A stretch of 64,000 nt of DNA from Colocasia esculenta (Eukaryota; Streptophyta; Magnoliopsida; Alismatales; Araceae), in the NCBI GenBank assembly GCA_014218235.1, contig CM024766.1, positions 26,075,346 through 26,139,345 on the forward strand. The letters are read 5' to 3'. Within the stretch, counting starts at the first letter, position 1. Each line of letters starts with the position of its first letter. The translations under genes were made by a program, and so were the position numbers. This document shows positions 33,400 to 45,726 of this stretch, piece by piece. Below the pieces are notes generated by a model. The model searched no databases, was not told the origin of the DNA, and saw only the letters and a program-made list of their open reading frames with translations.

Positions 33400-34212
33400 A
33401 TATCCATCATCCCAGTAGCACAATCAATATGGCTCTAGCTGTGGCCAAAAAAGGTCTACCAAGGATAATGGTGGACTGAGTTAAATCTTGAGAGTGTTCA
33501 TGTCCAGAATGATGAAATCGGCAGGGAAGTAACAATCATTGATTTTTACAATCACGTCCTCAACTAAGCCCTTAGGAGTGGTGACAGAACGATCGGCTAG
33601 TTGAAGGACAACAGAAGTGGGTTTCAACTCTCCTAGCTTGAATTTCTCAAAAATGGCAGAAGGTAGGAGGTTGACACTGGCTCCCAAATCTAAAAGGCCG
33701 CTCTCAAAAGTGACTCCACCGATGGTGCAAGGAATTAGTGGAGTGCCTGGATCTTTGAGCTTTTTAGGGAGTTGATTTAAGACAATGGTACTCACAATTT
33801 CTGGAAGAATTATTGTTTCAGTTTTGTTTCTCACTTCACGTTTTGGAGTACACATTTCTTTTAGAAATTTGGCATAGGCAGGCACATGCTTGATGGCATC
33901 AAGGAGAGGAATGTTGATGTGAACTTGCTTAAACAGTTCCAAGAGTTCTTCATTACCAGTTGGTTTATTTTTGAATTTTGGCTTTAAAGCTTCAGGAAAA
34001 GGGACTCTTGGAATGTAACAGCTTGGGTCTTCACTCATCTTGGTTTTGTCTAGAGGTTCTTCAATTATTTTCTCTTTTCCCTTGGATTTTTCTTTTTCAG
34101 CATTTTCTTCAATCTCTTCCTCAATTTCAATTTCATTTTCATTTTCTTTATCCTCATTTGACATGTGTGGGTGAGGATTTGTTCTGATTTTTCCACTTCT
34201 TAAGGTAGACAC
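33400..34212 (-). pseudogene. Athila protease and upstream linker
   Basis: A 243-residue frame starts MSTLRSGK, has a Glu/Lys-rich linker and YIPRVPFPEALKPK, then the protease core with LLDLGASVNLLP (DLG replaces the usual DSG or DTG, as is normal in Athila). The frame is broken near 33481. The downstream TIILGRPFLAT segment lies at ~33430-33465 in another frame. It would cleave the polyprotein. The 243-residue part is one of the best-preserved frames of the element. Confidence 0.88.
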
Positions 34213-34479
34213 AGTTTTTGCATTTTCTACTTGAGGGCCCCTAGCTTGGGCAGGAGGATGATCCTGTTGTATAGGTTGATTTTGATTTTGTGGAGCAGGA
34301 ATGTTCTGGACAAAAGCTTGTTGTGGTTTTGTGGTGGAGGGGCATTTGGTCTAGCAGGTGGTCTGTACCCCTAGCTTGATGGTATTGCTGGTTCTGATAG
34401 AATCCGGGAGGGTTGTTTCCTTGGGTTTGCTACAGCTTGACTTGGCATTGCCCTGCTTCCCTCCTTTGACATACATCAG

Positions 34480-35838
34480 CAATTGGAGACTCTATCCTTG
34501 CCAAATTTTGTTGAAAATTTGGTTTTGAGTTTGATATTGAGTTTGTTGTTCTTGCACAGTTTGGCATAGAGTCGCCATCATGTTTTGGAGTTGGTTCATT
34601 TTATCTTCCAAATAGGTTGAGGAGGTGGTGGTTGATATGAAGGTTGCTGGAAATTGGTATGAGCAAATTGATTTGAGTTTTGATTTCCTTGGACGTGGGA
34701 GGTTTGGAATAAGAAGATTGGCCAAATCGAATTCTGATTGGATAGGATTGACCGTACATGGTTTGCTTAAAGGCAGGTTGAGAAACTTGTTCAGATTGAT
34801 TTTCCATGAAACATTCGGGTGATTTCTCCAACCAGGGTTGTATGTGTTAGAGTATGGATCATAGGAGGGTTTGTAGAAACCTTGGCAGCTTGGACTTGTT
34901 CTTGAATGAAAGGTAATTGGGCAGTAGTGGGACAAGCATTGGTAGGGTGAGCTGGCTAGCACACATAGCACAAGTTTCAGGTGTTGAGAAATTTGGGTGT
35001 GGCTTGCCCAGTCAAGACAACAATTGATCGAATTTTTGTTCCAACTTCTGCTCCAATCTCTGATCAAGTTTAGCTATCAGATCTTCTACCCTAGAATCTG
35101 ATTCTCCTCTCTCCCTTAGTTCATACAACCCTGCCTTTTTTATAGGTCCTAGAGCTCTCTCATAAGAGTGGAGTGAGGCATGATTGATAGAATTCTCACT
35201 CAATGTTTCAAACAAATTATATGCCTCATCCTCGCTCTTAGTCATAAATGCTCCTCCACACGAGGCATCAACCATCTGCCTATTTGATTCCGTCAGTCCT
35301 TCATAAAAAGCTTGGACTATTTGCCACCTCGACAGACCATGATGGGGACATTTTCTAAGCAACTTTTTTAGTCTTTCCCATGATTCATGCATTAATCTCC
35401 CGGGTGTTGGGAGAATCCAGTTATTGCCCTTCTCATGGTGTTTCCGGCCAATGGGGTAAAACTTCTTTAAAAATTCCTGCTGCATTTCTGGCCATGTTGT
35501 AATGGTTCTCCCTATGTTCCTAACCAATGTTTGGCCTTGTCTTTCAAAGAGAATGGAAATAGGGTCAATCTCAAGGCATTTTCAGTGAAATTTTGGATTC
35601 TGACAGTAGAACAAATCTCTAGGAACTCATCTATGTTCCTATAAGGTCTTCATTGGGATTGCCATAAAAGATGGCAACATCTGAATGGTTCCTGGCTTGA
35701 TCTCAAAATGATTTGCAGGAATTTCTGGCCTAATGCAAGTAGCAGGTTGATAGTTAGAAGGAATAAATACTCCTTCATCTGTCTGGGTGCAACCTCTTCC
35801 ATATTCCTAGCAATTTGGTTCTGGTCTTGGTTGGCCAT
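34480..35838 (-). pseudogene. Athila gag, broken
   Basis: On the minus strand the N-terminus MANQDQNQIARNMEE lies near 35838. After a break, the core (35527-35012) contains ITTWPEMQQEFLKKFYP, ESWERLKKLLRKCPHHGLSRW and CGGAFMTKSEDEAYNLFE, the Athila retrotransposon gag signature. A degenerate zinc-knuckle (CAMCASQLT) near 34970 and a Pro/Gln-rich tail with YNPGWRNHPN follow. Gag forms the particle shell. Several frameshifts occur, and the core alone is continuous for 171 codons. Confidence 0.9.
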
Positions 35839-35880
35839 CCTATGAAAGAATCTTTCTATCTCGTCTATAGGTTGAGCCAA

Positions 35881-37048
35881 ATCTAAGTCCAGGAACGTCT
35901 ACCAAGCATGCAAAGAAGAAAAGCCCTCTATTTATGATTTTTGAATTTTTTTAGATTTTTATTGATTTTTTGAATTTTTAAACAAACACAAACAATCACA
36001 CACTTTCAAAACATTATCCTAAACACTAAGTGTTCCTTGGACTTATGTTATTTTTCTCAAAATCAGATTTACTCTTGCTTAAGTCCAATCCTAACTCTTC
36101 TTGTACTGGCCAGGTAAGAGGTGGAGTAGAGGGAGGCCCCCCTTGCTTTCGCAAGGACCCATTAAATACCTCTAGCTCACTTAAGCGTAAGCTTTTTAAC
36201 CTCTAATCCTAGACACCAGACTTAAAGAGAAGTTTGAATTTAAGAAAGAATAAATCTAATTATGAACCCTAAGGCCACGTCTACTGGTTTTTATTGAAAG
36301 TTTAGGCAAATGCAAGAATGTGAAAATTTTTGTGATTTTTGGGCAAAGGAAAGGGTGATGAAATCCCTCACCTTATCTTTTTATTTTCTAATGGGTGGTG
36401 CCCTTAAGCAGTCCCATTTTCAAATGTGAAGTGCACAGATCAAGTTTCAAACAAGAGATTATCTAATGCTAAGTCTAATGCATGAATCGAGCGATGGAAG
36501 TCTTACCTTTCCCCCGCACTCTTCAATGCAAGAAAAGAGATGACAATTAAAATGACAATTAAGATGATGAATGTCCTAAAACATGAGATTCTAATCTTGA
36601 GAAATGAAATTTTTATTTACAAACAAATGGCTAACATGAAAGAGCGATTTGGAAATTTTTTTAGATTTTAGATTTTTTAATTTTTATTTGGTTTTTGAAT
36701 TAAATGAAATGAAACTAAGAAAATATAAGGTGCTACTATAAATAATTCTCAATCACTCAAACCACCAAAAGGCCAATTATTACATGCCAACGGGAATAAA
36801 TCTCTGTACATGCACAGAGAGTACATGAATTCCTCACTACAACTTCACTCTCACTCTTCTATCTAAAAGACTGAATTAAAAGCAATTAGGAAAAGAAATC
36901 AGCAAGCTCCTCCAATGGGCTTCAAATGCCAAGCCCAATCTCCATGTTCCACTCCTTGTGCAAATCTGAAATGAAAGCCCAATAACAAGTCATATAAAAC
37001 CAATAGAAATGAAATCAAATGAAAGCAGATTAAATCAAACTCTAATGC
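35881..37048 (-). other. Athila leader between PBS and gag
   Basis: About 1.17 kb without a gene. Two segments (about 36340-36385 and 36120-36165) resemble the leader of the GYF-carrying element at 53140-53400. These include AGATAAGGTG(A/G)GG, CTCTTACCTG(G)CC and a GNRA-type hairpin at 36141-36156. Such leaders normally hold packaging and dimerisation signals. Confidence 0.75.
36141..36156 (-). repeat. GNRA-capped hairpin in the Athila leader
   Basis: On the minus strand: CCTTGC-GAAA-GCAAGG, a perfect 6-bp stem with a GNRA tetraloop, ~914 bases after the LTR. The counterpart at 53360-53375 has a covarying base pair. Confidence 0.75.
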
Positions 37049-37068
37049 CTCCCCGGCAACGGCGCTAA
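37049..37068 (-). promoter_or_regulatory. Athila primer binding site
   Basis: On the minus strand TTAGCGCCGTTGCCGGGGAG lies two bases after the LTR end. This is one change from the common TGGCGCCGTTGCCGGGGA site, usually assigned to tRNA-Asp. Confidence 0.9.
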
Positions 37069-37070
37069 GA

Positions 37071-39784
37071 TGAATGCGCGACATTGTTGACTGTACATTT
37101 TCGTTGTCCAGAGTTCCTCGCACAAGTCAATATGCGCACTTCCTCTAAACTGTCTCACAAAATTAAATAGCAATATGACTCATACAGTGGTGAGAACAGG
37201 TCATATCCACGGAGAGGCTGAATAAAGCTTGAATTAAACTACTTTGACTTGACACCATTCTATCGACAATGCATTAAAAGTGAATGTGTAAACAACACCG
37301 ATCAAATCCCCCCAATCTTGACAGCTCAAACTTAATGAAAGAACAAGTGGAATTGAAAATGGAAGAGATATGATATCACTGTACCCTCACAGCTCGAGGG
37401 ATGAAAACAATAGACAGAAATCTTTATAAAAAAAACTTTCAAATCAATGTACCCCTGGAGCACAGGAGATGAATAGTTATTAAGAATGGAAAATAAGAAC
37501 AACTAATTCAGAATCCTCGTGCTATGAAGGACAGAAAATAAGAACGAAATAGTAACTCCAAAACAAATTATACAATCTCCTAATCCTCATGAAATCACCC
37601 CCATCCTATAGCAGCCGAACTGAAGAAGAACTTGACAAAATCCCAAAAATTATCTCAAAGTTGCAGGACCTTCACAGGAGAAGAACCATCTCACAGTTGC
37701 AGGACTTCCAACAGCAGAATCAGCAAGAACCCAGACAAAATTCTAAACAATCAGAAGAAGAAAAGAAGGCATCCGGAACAATCACACAGCAGTAGCAAAA
37801 GACTGAAGAAAAGAAACATTCAAAATTATGAACACAAAAGAAATGAAATGCAAATTGGAATTGGACTAGATCGATCTCCTCTCAGTTGCTCAAACAGTAA
37901 GATAAGAAAATGGAACCCAAATTGTTAAACTCAAATCCCCCAAAATAAGAACTCTCCATCTAATCCCCTTCCCAGCAGCCGAAATCCTCCACACCAGTAC
38001 AGACGAACAGAAAAAAAAAAGAATTCTGAAATGCCGAACCAGCAGCAGAACAATTAAATGCTCAAACACTTACCGAAGAAAGAAAAATTCTGACAATGGG
38101 AAAAGCACCGAACTCCCCAACCAGAAATAAGAACCCTCCAATGCTCTACTCCCTGCAACAAGATTAATAGAATAACAGAACATTCCACAAGAACGAATCA
38201 TCCTCTCCACAGCAGGACTTCCACAGATCTAAACACATCCAGATGTTGAACCAGAGAAAGGAACAAATCCTGAACTAAAAATTTCTTAAACATGCTCAAC
38301 CCTCTCCCCACAGCAGCAAAAACTAACTCAATTGCTTACACAAAGAACAGAAGATGCATAAGAAAAAAAAAATTACAGTAATGCAGAAGAAATGACAAAA
38401 CAATTTAGACAAAATGGGCAAAGCAAGTGCCCCTGGATCACTTAATAGTAGCTGAAATATCACAATTAATACTGAATAAGAACAGATGCTAAATCCCGAA
38501 GAATAGAACTAGAACAACCCCCCTGCTCTAATCTCCCGAAGAAAAGAAAGCTAAAATCCTAAAATTGAACTGGTGAATCCCTCTGAATTGTGGAAGAAAG
38601 GAACGGAACTAAAAACTTTAAAATCTCCAACTGGCCAAGCCAAGAATTCGGGAAGACAGGGAACAACTAAAAATCCTCCAAACTCCAACTCGTCTCCCCA
38701 CCTAAATGCTGAAAAGAAAATACAAAAAAAAAAAACTGGCAGAAATAAAATCCTAAAAATTCCTAAAAAATCGAACCCCCGGAGAAGAGGACCTTGGGGT
38801 CCTTTTATAGGCACCCGGGACTCTGCTTCCTGCCTCCTGGATCACCAACGCAGCAGCACCAGGATCGACACCTCAGTAGCTTCAGCCCATCGCCTGCATC
38901 GCACGCCTCCAACCGCCCCAGCCAGCATCGCGCCTGCATCAGCTGGTCCGCTTGCACACACCCGGCTGCGCACAGGAGTTCCTCCATGCCAGCTGCTTCC
39001 TGGTTCAGCCGCGCCTTCACACCAGGGCGCTTCCGGGTCCGATCAATCCAGCACCGCGCCACCTCAGCCAAATCTGGCCGCCTTCAGCCCTGGCCGCAGA
39101 TCCGGCCCAACATCGCCATCGCCTGGGCATACCCCGTCTCCCATGGCATGCCTGCATCGCACACAGCCCTCCTGCGCATGCCAGCTCGCCAGCCACCCTG
39201 CTGCTCACCGCGCCCAGCTCCAAACTGCCATGCCCAGCCCCATCGAGCCCAGAGCCAGAGCTCTGAGCCAGCTTCCAGCAGCTTCTGTTGTGCCGCCTCC
39301 AGGCTCCTGAAAAGGGCAAAATAAGGCTTCAGATGTGTTCGTGGTAAAAAGTGTGGTGAGGTGTTAAAAATATTTATTTATTTATTTAATTGAATTTGGT
39401 GGATTAAAATTTATTTATGTAAGATTGGGTGGGGTATGTGACATGATGGTATTTAGGTAAATGTTATTTATTTAGCTAAGACTTAAAATTTGATTTATTT
39501 ATAAACTAATATTTACAAAAGATGATTAAGAAAATCTAAGATCAATGATTTATTTATATACAATGTTCATGAGAAAACTTTATTAGTCAAACTATTTAAA
39601 AAGTATTGACATTATTAAATGAAAATCTAACTATGTGATCTACCCAAAATCTTAACTGAAATGCTCAAAAGTTTATTTATGGATGAAATGACAATTACAA
39701 TAAAATGCACATCATTTATAGACAATCGTTGTCTAAAATCAACTACATGTATGAAATTTAACACGAAAAATTTAGTAGTTATCA
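37071..39784 (-). mobile_element. 5' LTR of the Athila element
   Basis: 2714 bp, with the same segments in the same order as 26547-29234. The minus-strand TATA box is at 38801-38809. Differences from the 3' LTR are few and mostly one-base insertions or deletions. Confidence 0.93.
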
Positions 39785-39788
39785 CCAT

Positions 39789-40631
39789 TCTTGGGTAGGT
39801 GGTCGTTGTGGCACATCTAGTATTGGTTTCAAGTGTTGTTGTGGTTCTGTGTTTTGTGGGGGTCATGTTGTGTGACCTTCCACTTGTCGTGTTTTTACCG
39901 TTTTGTAGGTAGTTCTCCAGTGTGTTTTATTACTCTAGTGTGTGGTGGACTGGCTCTTTGTTGTCAGTTCCGTTACCTTTCGTTAGTGGTTTGTCTATAT
40001 GGCTCATGGCGTAGTCGTTTTCAGTTGCTGAGTGGATTGGTGTTTATGTGCTAGTTCTGTTGTTTCCCTTTATTTTTTGTGAGTTGTGTTAGTTAGTGTG
40101 TTTATGTTTAAATGGAGTTTAATTAAGTTTATTGCAAGCATGTCGTAGTTCTACTATTGGTGTTACCAGTGAGACCCTGTGTGGTGGAGGTGTTTATTCC
40201 TTCGAACAGTTTTTTGTTGTTGTTTTTATTTTTGGGAGGTCTCTGTTGAGCCTGTGACTTTTGAGACTCACTCCCTTACAGCTCTTTTCAGGTGTTAGCA
40301 GCATATTTGGCTTGTAGAAGTATTGTGGTGGACTTGTACCACCAACAGTTGAGTTGTAGTTGTTGTTGTTGTTGTGTGAGCTTTTCCTCCCTCGGATATG
40401 TCCCAGGTAGTTGTACCTTTCTCTTGGACATGTAATAATGTATTGAGACAGTGTAATTTGTTGTAAATGAGTATGAATACATGTACTTTCTTGTATCTTA
40501 TACTCTTGTAGTTGTCTTTTATATTCTTACTGGGCACGTGTATGAGCTATCTCTTGCGAGACTTCGGTCTGTTCGCGGGAGGCAGGTCTGGATAAGAGCC
40601 TTATTAGGCATAAATATCCAGGGTCGCTACA
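39789..40631 (+). mobile_element. Family C 5' LTR, fragment 3 with LTR end
   Basis: It matches 43615-44452 throughout and ends CCAGGGTCGCTACA. A PBS follows directly, so this is a 5' LTR. Together with 24429-24522 and 26223-26546 it gives ~1.26 kb of LTR. The first half is missing. Confidence 0.85.
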
Positions 40632-40633
40632 GT

Positions 40634-40645
40634 TGGTATCAGAGC
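40634..40645 (+). promoter_or_regulatory. Primer binding site, initiator tRNA-Met type (family C)
   Basis: TGGTATCAGAGC lies two bases after the LTR end at 40631. Confidence 0.95.
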
Positions 40646-41617
40646 ATAGTCCAGTTAGAATATGAAAAGGCATTAATGTTACAATGTCCTAAAACATTAT
40701 TTAATGTCCACTATTGGTAGTATGTCTGTGGCTTAGTGTGGTTTCAACGTGAGTTTTTGGCGTGTAAATTGTGTATATATGTTTGTGAGATTGATAGTTG
40801 TTAGTGGCTTGTTGTGATTGGTATGGTAAGTAGTAGAAGTTAAGAAGGAATAGGTAATTTAGTGGTGTTATTCAACAAAGGTAAAGTTGTCTTCTGAGAA
40901 GGATATAATCTAGTGTGATGAAGGTGTTTTTAGTGAAGTAGTGGATCAGCAGAAACAATTATATTTTAATGGTTGTGTATATATGTAAAAGGAATTTGCT
41001 ATGGAGATAATTGTGTGATAAAGTTACAGCGGAAAAAAGTGTCGTAGTGTGGAGCGGTGTTGTGCTGAAGATTGTCTGATATAAAGGATTGTGATTGAGA
41101 AATTTAGTAGTGGCAATTGATATGTTTGAGATTTGTGACATTGGGTATGGAGAAATAGTTCTGAGGATAATGTGGTTAGCAATATGGAAGATTTTAGATG
41201 ATTATGTGGTCCAGATCAGATTCAGATAAGACATTAATAAATAAAAAAGCAATGACTTGTGGCAACACGACTAAGTGTGTTTTGTGATTAAAAAGATTTG
41301 TCATTGTTAAAAGAATTTGTTCAGAGATATGAAAAAGTGCAGGAAGAGCAAGTGAAAAGGTTGTTGAACTAGAAAGGACTTCCGAGATTAGTTAAGGATT
41401 AGTAATAAGTAAGTAGATGGTAGTTTTGGATGGTGGTTTGTTGCTGTTACTAGAAACATTTGTTATAAATTGCAGTGTTGCAGAATGATTTTTGTGATAT
41501 GTTGTAGAGGTGTTCAGTATATTATGGCAGTTAAGGTAAGGTAAAGTATGTACTAGAAGAAGATTGAAGCCAAGAATGTTGAAAGCAAGATAAAGTTGTG
41601 TAAGTGAGAATAGATAA
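40646..41617 (+). other. Internal region of the family C element, no coding capacity seen
   Basis: Fewer than 1000 bases lie between PBS and the next LTR start. No gag or pol motif is visible in any frame. A weak purine-rich stretch GAGAATAGATAA precedes the 3' LTR. The element is either a non-autonomous short-internal form or an internal deletion. Confidence 0.6.
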
Positions 41618-44452
41618 TGTAACGGCCCCGACTCCCGGACCCTCGGCTCCCCCAAGAATCCGAACATCAGCACCGCCGCCCACGGGTCCGGAGACCCAGA
41701 AGGGCTAACGGATCGGTCTAACAAGATATGTAATAGAGATAAATAACAACAAATGCACTAAAATGTATGATAGATGAAGGAAAAGAGTCCAACACTGAGT
41801 AACAGTCTAGTACAGTCCCAAAGTAAATAAAATACAAGTGCTAAACAAAAAGGAAATAACACGTCCCTTAGGGGCATACCCTGAGGGTGAAGTACACAAT
41901 CTGGGGAACACTACTCACTAGGGACACCGTCTACTACGGCCCCGTCTCCTCAGTCCGCCGCGGAGGGAGGTGCTGTGAAGTCTCACCTGCAAAAGAGGGC
42001 ATGAGCTTCACAAAGAAGCGCAGTAGGGACTACCAATCTCCTACTGGTTCTAATAGTAGAAAATAGAACTAAGTGTAGTAATTAAATAAAGTAGTAAATT
42101 CTATTCTACTAAACAAAGTCAAGTGCAGAAGCGTGAAAGAAACTACACGGTCGTCGGTCTAGGCTACACGTCGGGACCAGAAAACCCGTGTAAAACACTG
42201 CACCAGAAGAACCCCAAGGCTGTAGCGCACGAAATTGTTTTTTTGTTGGTTAGATTATAACATCCCTTTCCCCATGTGGGTTAGCTCTCCCGGTTGTGGT
42301 CACGACATGTCGACCCGTCGCCTTCTGAAGGAGACGTAGGTGACCGTCGCGTTCTGGTTAAGAACGCGTTGGCCGCCCCTGTCGCGACAGGGCTCTGACA
42401 GTAGACTGCCTTCTTGTCGTCTTGCTGTCGGGACAGTTGCACCACGTGTCGAAGTGCATGCATGAACACGACATGGATTCCCGTCGCTTTCTTGCTGTCA
42501 GTTTTGCATGTACGTCAATTGGTGGGTTGACTGGCTGACTTTTCCAGATCGCGATGTAGGTGGCTGTCGCGTTAACGTTGGTAACGCGACGACCAGGTCC
42601 GTCGCATTCTTATCGTCTATGTTTAAGTGCCCAAGCCCAAGAGCACAGCCCCATTTCGCCCATTTCTCTATGCCTTCCCCACTCTGGCGATTCTTCTGTG
42701 CTTGGTGGCTCCGTGAGGGGTTTGGGTGGATCTTTGTGGCTTGCTTGGTAAGTATGGATATGAATTGTTGTATGGGTTGGGGATCCAGATTGTGTTCCTC
42801 ATCCTCACTCCTTCTTCTTCTTATTCTCTGTGGTTCTTCCCCTTGGTGTGCTCATCTCCATTGGCTTGGGAAGGTCGAGCTCGGCTTGTGGACGGTGACT
42901 CTTGGAGCGTTGGAGCTCGGAGGTGGAGGGGTGCTAGCCTACGAGAAGGCCCTAATTGGGTGGATCTTCATATTGAGGTAGGAACCCCAAACCATCCCCT
43001 AGTTCTACCATGCTAGGGCCAACCCCGTTCTCTAAGCCTAGAATCCTTGTTTAGGTTGTGCACTATGTTCCATGATCCATGTGTGATGGTTTCATGATGT
43101 TGGTTTGGATGAGTTTATGCTTGATGAGGGGTTTGTATGAGGTGAGATCATGTATGCACGTGAGGATTTTTAGTGTGGTTTACCTTCCTTGCTAATCTCC
43201 TGTTTTCACTTGCCTCACTATGCAGGCCTGGAACCCGTAGAGGTGTGTCAAGCGTGGGTCTGCAGCATGTGTTGCTGCAGAGTGGTGTTGGTTGGTCTCC
43301 ACAGTTATTTGGCTTACGTAGTGTTATGGTGGAACCGCAGTTGGGCCTTCTGTTCGTGGTTGCGAGACTGAGATGTGGTTCTCATGTTTGTTAGTCTAGG
43401 TTGGATACTAGCCTCATGAACCAGTAGTCCTTACCTAAGTGGTGGCATCGTTCCTTCTGACTCGGGTTTCTAGCAGCCGTGGTTGTGAGTTATGATACTG
43501 GTTATAGTGGTCATCGGCTATAGTTTCTTACTTGTTAGTCATGCAAGGCTTTTAGTTGCATAGTGGTGGGGTTGTGGTTCTGTCGTGGTACCTTTTGGTT
43601 TCAGGTACTTATACCCTTCTTGGGAAGCTAGTCATTGTGGCATATCTAGTGCCGATTTCAGGTGGTGTTGGGATTTGTGTTCCATGGGGGTATTGTTGTG
43701 TGACCTTCCACTTGTCATATTTTTACCCTTCTATAGGTAGTTCTCCGGTGTGTTTTATTACTCTAGTGTGTGTTGGACTGGCTCTTTGTTGTCTGTCCCG
43801 TTACCTTTCATTAGTGGTTTATTTGTATGGCTCATGGCATAGTCGTTTTAGTTGCTGAGTGGACTGGTGTTTCTGTGCTAGTCCTGTTGTTTCCCTTTAT
43901 TTTCTGTGAATTGTGTTAGTTAGTGTGTTTATGTTTAAATACAGTTTAATTGTGTTTATTTCAAGCATGTCATAGTTATACTAGTGGTGTTACCAATGAG
44001 CGCCTATGTGGTGGAGGTGTTTGTTCCTCTGAACAGTTTCTGGTTGTTGTTTTTCTTTTTAGTAGGTCTCTACTGAGCCTGTGACTTTTGAGGCTCACTC
44101 ACTTATAGCTCTTTTTAGGTGTTTGCATCGTATTTGGCTTGTAGAAGCATTGTGGCGAACTTTTACCACCAGCAGTGAGTTGTAGTTGTTGTTGTGTGCG
44201 CTTTTGCTCTATTAGGGTATGCCCTAGGTAGTTATACATTTCTCTTGGACATGTAATAATGTATTGAGACAGTGTAACTTGTTGTGAATGAGTAGGAATA
44301 CATGTACTTTCTTATATCTTATACTATTGTGGTTGTCTTTTATATTCTTACTAGGCACGTGTGTAATCTATCCCTTGCAAAACTTTGGTCTGTTCGCGGG
44401 AGGCGGGTCTAGATATGGAGCTTTATTAGGCATAATATCCAGAGTTGCTACA
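41618..44452 (+). mobile_element. Family C 3' LTR
   Basis: 2835 bp from TGTAACGGCCCCGACTCC to CCAGAGTTGCTACA. The last ~1.26 kb match the split 5' LTR. It holds a CpG word cluster at 42290-42615. Termini and PBS type resemble chromovirus (Tekay/Del) elements, but no protein domain is present to confirm this. Frames such as 42508-42981 have no recognised domain. Confidence 0.75.
42290..42615. repeat. TCGCGAC/CGCGTTCT word cluster in the family C LTR
   Basis: It contains GGTCACGACATGTCGACC, CCGTCGCGTTCTGG, AAGAACGCGTTGG, CTGTCGCGACAGG, GATCGCGATG, CTGTCGCGTTAACG and GTCGCATTCTTATCG. Confidence 0.65.
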
Positions 44453-45020
44453 CTTCATTGTAAATGTTCAGAGTAATATTTATAACTAATACAATATGTT
44501 CTTTTGTTCATAAAATAATTTTGTTAATAGTTATTCTTTTGGTTATGAACAAGTGATTAACATAAATATGAATGCATTTTGTCATCATCAAAATTAAGAT
44601 AAATTAAGCATGATTAAAAGTGTAGAAATTAATAAGTAAGTGCACATGCTCCCAATGTCCCCATTGCCCTAGTCCCCGAGGAGAAGCTATTCTTGGCATT
44701 TCATCCTTTCTCTCTCCTCTTTCCTTCTTGTATCGCCTTCAAGACCAATAGAGCTATTACAACTTGTAGAGATCAAAATAGATCTCATCTGCTCTGAGTG
44801 TCTTCATCAAAGTTATTTTACACAAAGTCTTTTATAAAACTCCAACTGGAAATTCATGGATTGGGTGCTATGATCAAAGTTTCATAGTTTGTTCTCCTCT
44901 TTCTCTCTCATATTCTCCCAGACCAATAGGGGTATCACACTGTCTAAATGGGGCTCATTTGTTCTAGACATCTTCATCAAAATTGTTTCTCACAACATCC
45001 TGTATAACTTCTGTGTGGCT
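44453..45020. other. Unassigned segment with a diverged direct repeat
   Basis: Two stretches (about 44695-44845 and 44893-45015) are diverged copies. Both share TCTCCTCTTTC, AGACCAATAG, TCATCTGCTCT or TCATTTGTTCT, and CATCTTCATCAAA. No frame or transposon end is recognised. Confidence 0.4.
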
Positions 45021-45702
45021 ATTTCTAGCCACCTAGGCCCATCATGGCCCATCATGAACCAGCAGCAAGTGCGGCCCTTCAGCGGGGCACCACGTGTTCT
45101 CGGGAGCAGCTCGAAGATCCCGAATGCAATCTCCACGCCTGAGCCCTTCAGGGTTCCGAGGGCGGTCTTCGGATACCCCTCATCCTGTTTGGTCTAGCCG
45201 CTACCTACCGAGCAGGAGCAGGAGCAGTCACCGAGCACCAGGTCTAGCCTACCGAACAGGCTACCTGCTCGGTATCCTCCGCCCAGAGCCTCCAAGCAAC
45301 CTTCATCTCCTTGCAACGGTTACAACGGCTGCATGGCACGTGCCCCACGTTTTAGGGATCCTTAACTGCAAAGGTCCTCAACGGACGCCTCAACGTATAA
45401 CCCTCCGTTGAAGGCACCAACTGGCGTGTCCTTTCGGGGGACCATTAAAGGTTAACACGCTCATCTCCCCTAGGGTCGGGGCCTATAAAAGGTATCTGCG
45501 ACTTCCATGCCAAGGTACGCACCTACGCGCACAATACAACACACTACTGAATCCTTCTCTTTGAAGCCTTCCCACAGCCCACTGACTTAGGCATCGGAGG
45601 GTTCTCCCCAGTTCTTCAACCGGGCCCCCTGATCCTCTTCTGGTGTCTGCAAGCTTGCGTCCGCTACCGGCGATCATCTTCCCTCTTCCCAGTGGAGGCC
45701 CG
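45021..45702 (+). mobile_element. 5' LTR of a Tat-lineage Ty3/gypsy element
   Basis: A GC-rich segment with TATA box TATAAAA (45484-45490) runs up to the PBS at 45703. The start is placed at TGTGTGGCTATTTC because the text changes there, but this is not proven by a duplication. The matching 3' LTR lies outside the window. Confidence 0.55.
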
Positions 45703-45722
45703 TTTGGTGCTGTCTGTGGGAA
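45703..45722 (+). promoter_or_regulatory. Primer binding site of the Tat-lineage element
   Basis: TTTGGTGCTGTCTGTGGGAA is two transitions from the TTTGGCGCCGTCTGTGGGAA site common in Tat/RIRE2-type elements. Confidence 0.8.
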
Positions 45723-45726
45723 CCGA

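Larger units (their letters stand above)
26547..39784 (-). mobile_element. Athila-lineage Ty3/gypsy element, complete, minus strand
   Basis: The 13,238-bp element sits inside the family C LTR. LTRs are 2688 bp (26547-29234) and 2714 bp (37071-39784), with termini TGATAAC... and ...GCGC(A/G)TTCA on the minus strand. The flanks share CCAT (26543-26546 and 39785-39788), probably a 5-bp duplication with one base lost. It has a PBS of the TGGCGCCGTTGCCGGGGA class, gag, protease (LGRPFLAT), RT (FMDD), RNase H and integrase, but every domain is broken by frameshifts. The LTRs are very similar and differ mostly by single-base indels. No env frame was recognised. Confidence 0.93.

Noticed and set aside
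42508..43016. 157- and 96-codon frames in the family C LTR
   Set aside because: Overlapping frames in different phases within an LTR, no recognised motif, and no counterpart visible in the split sister LTR.
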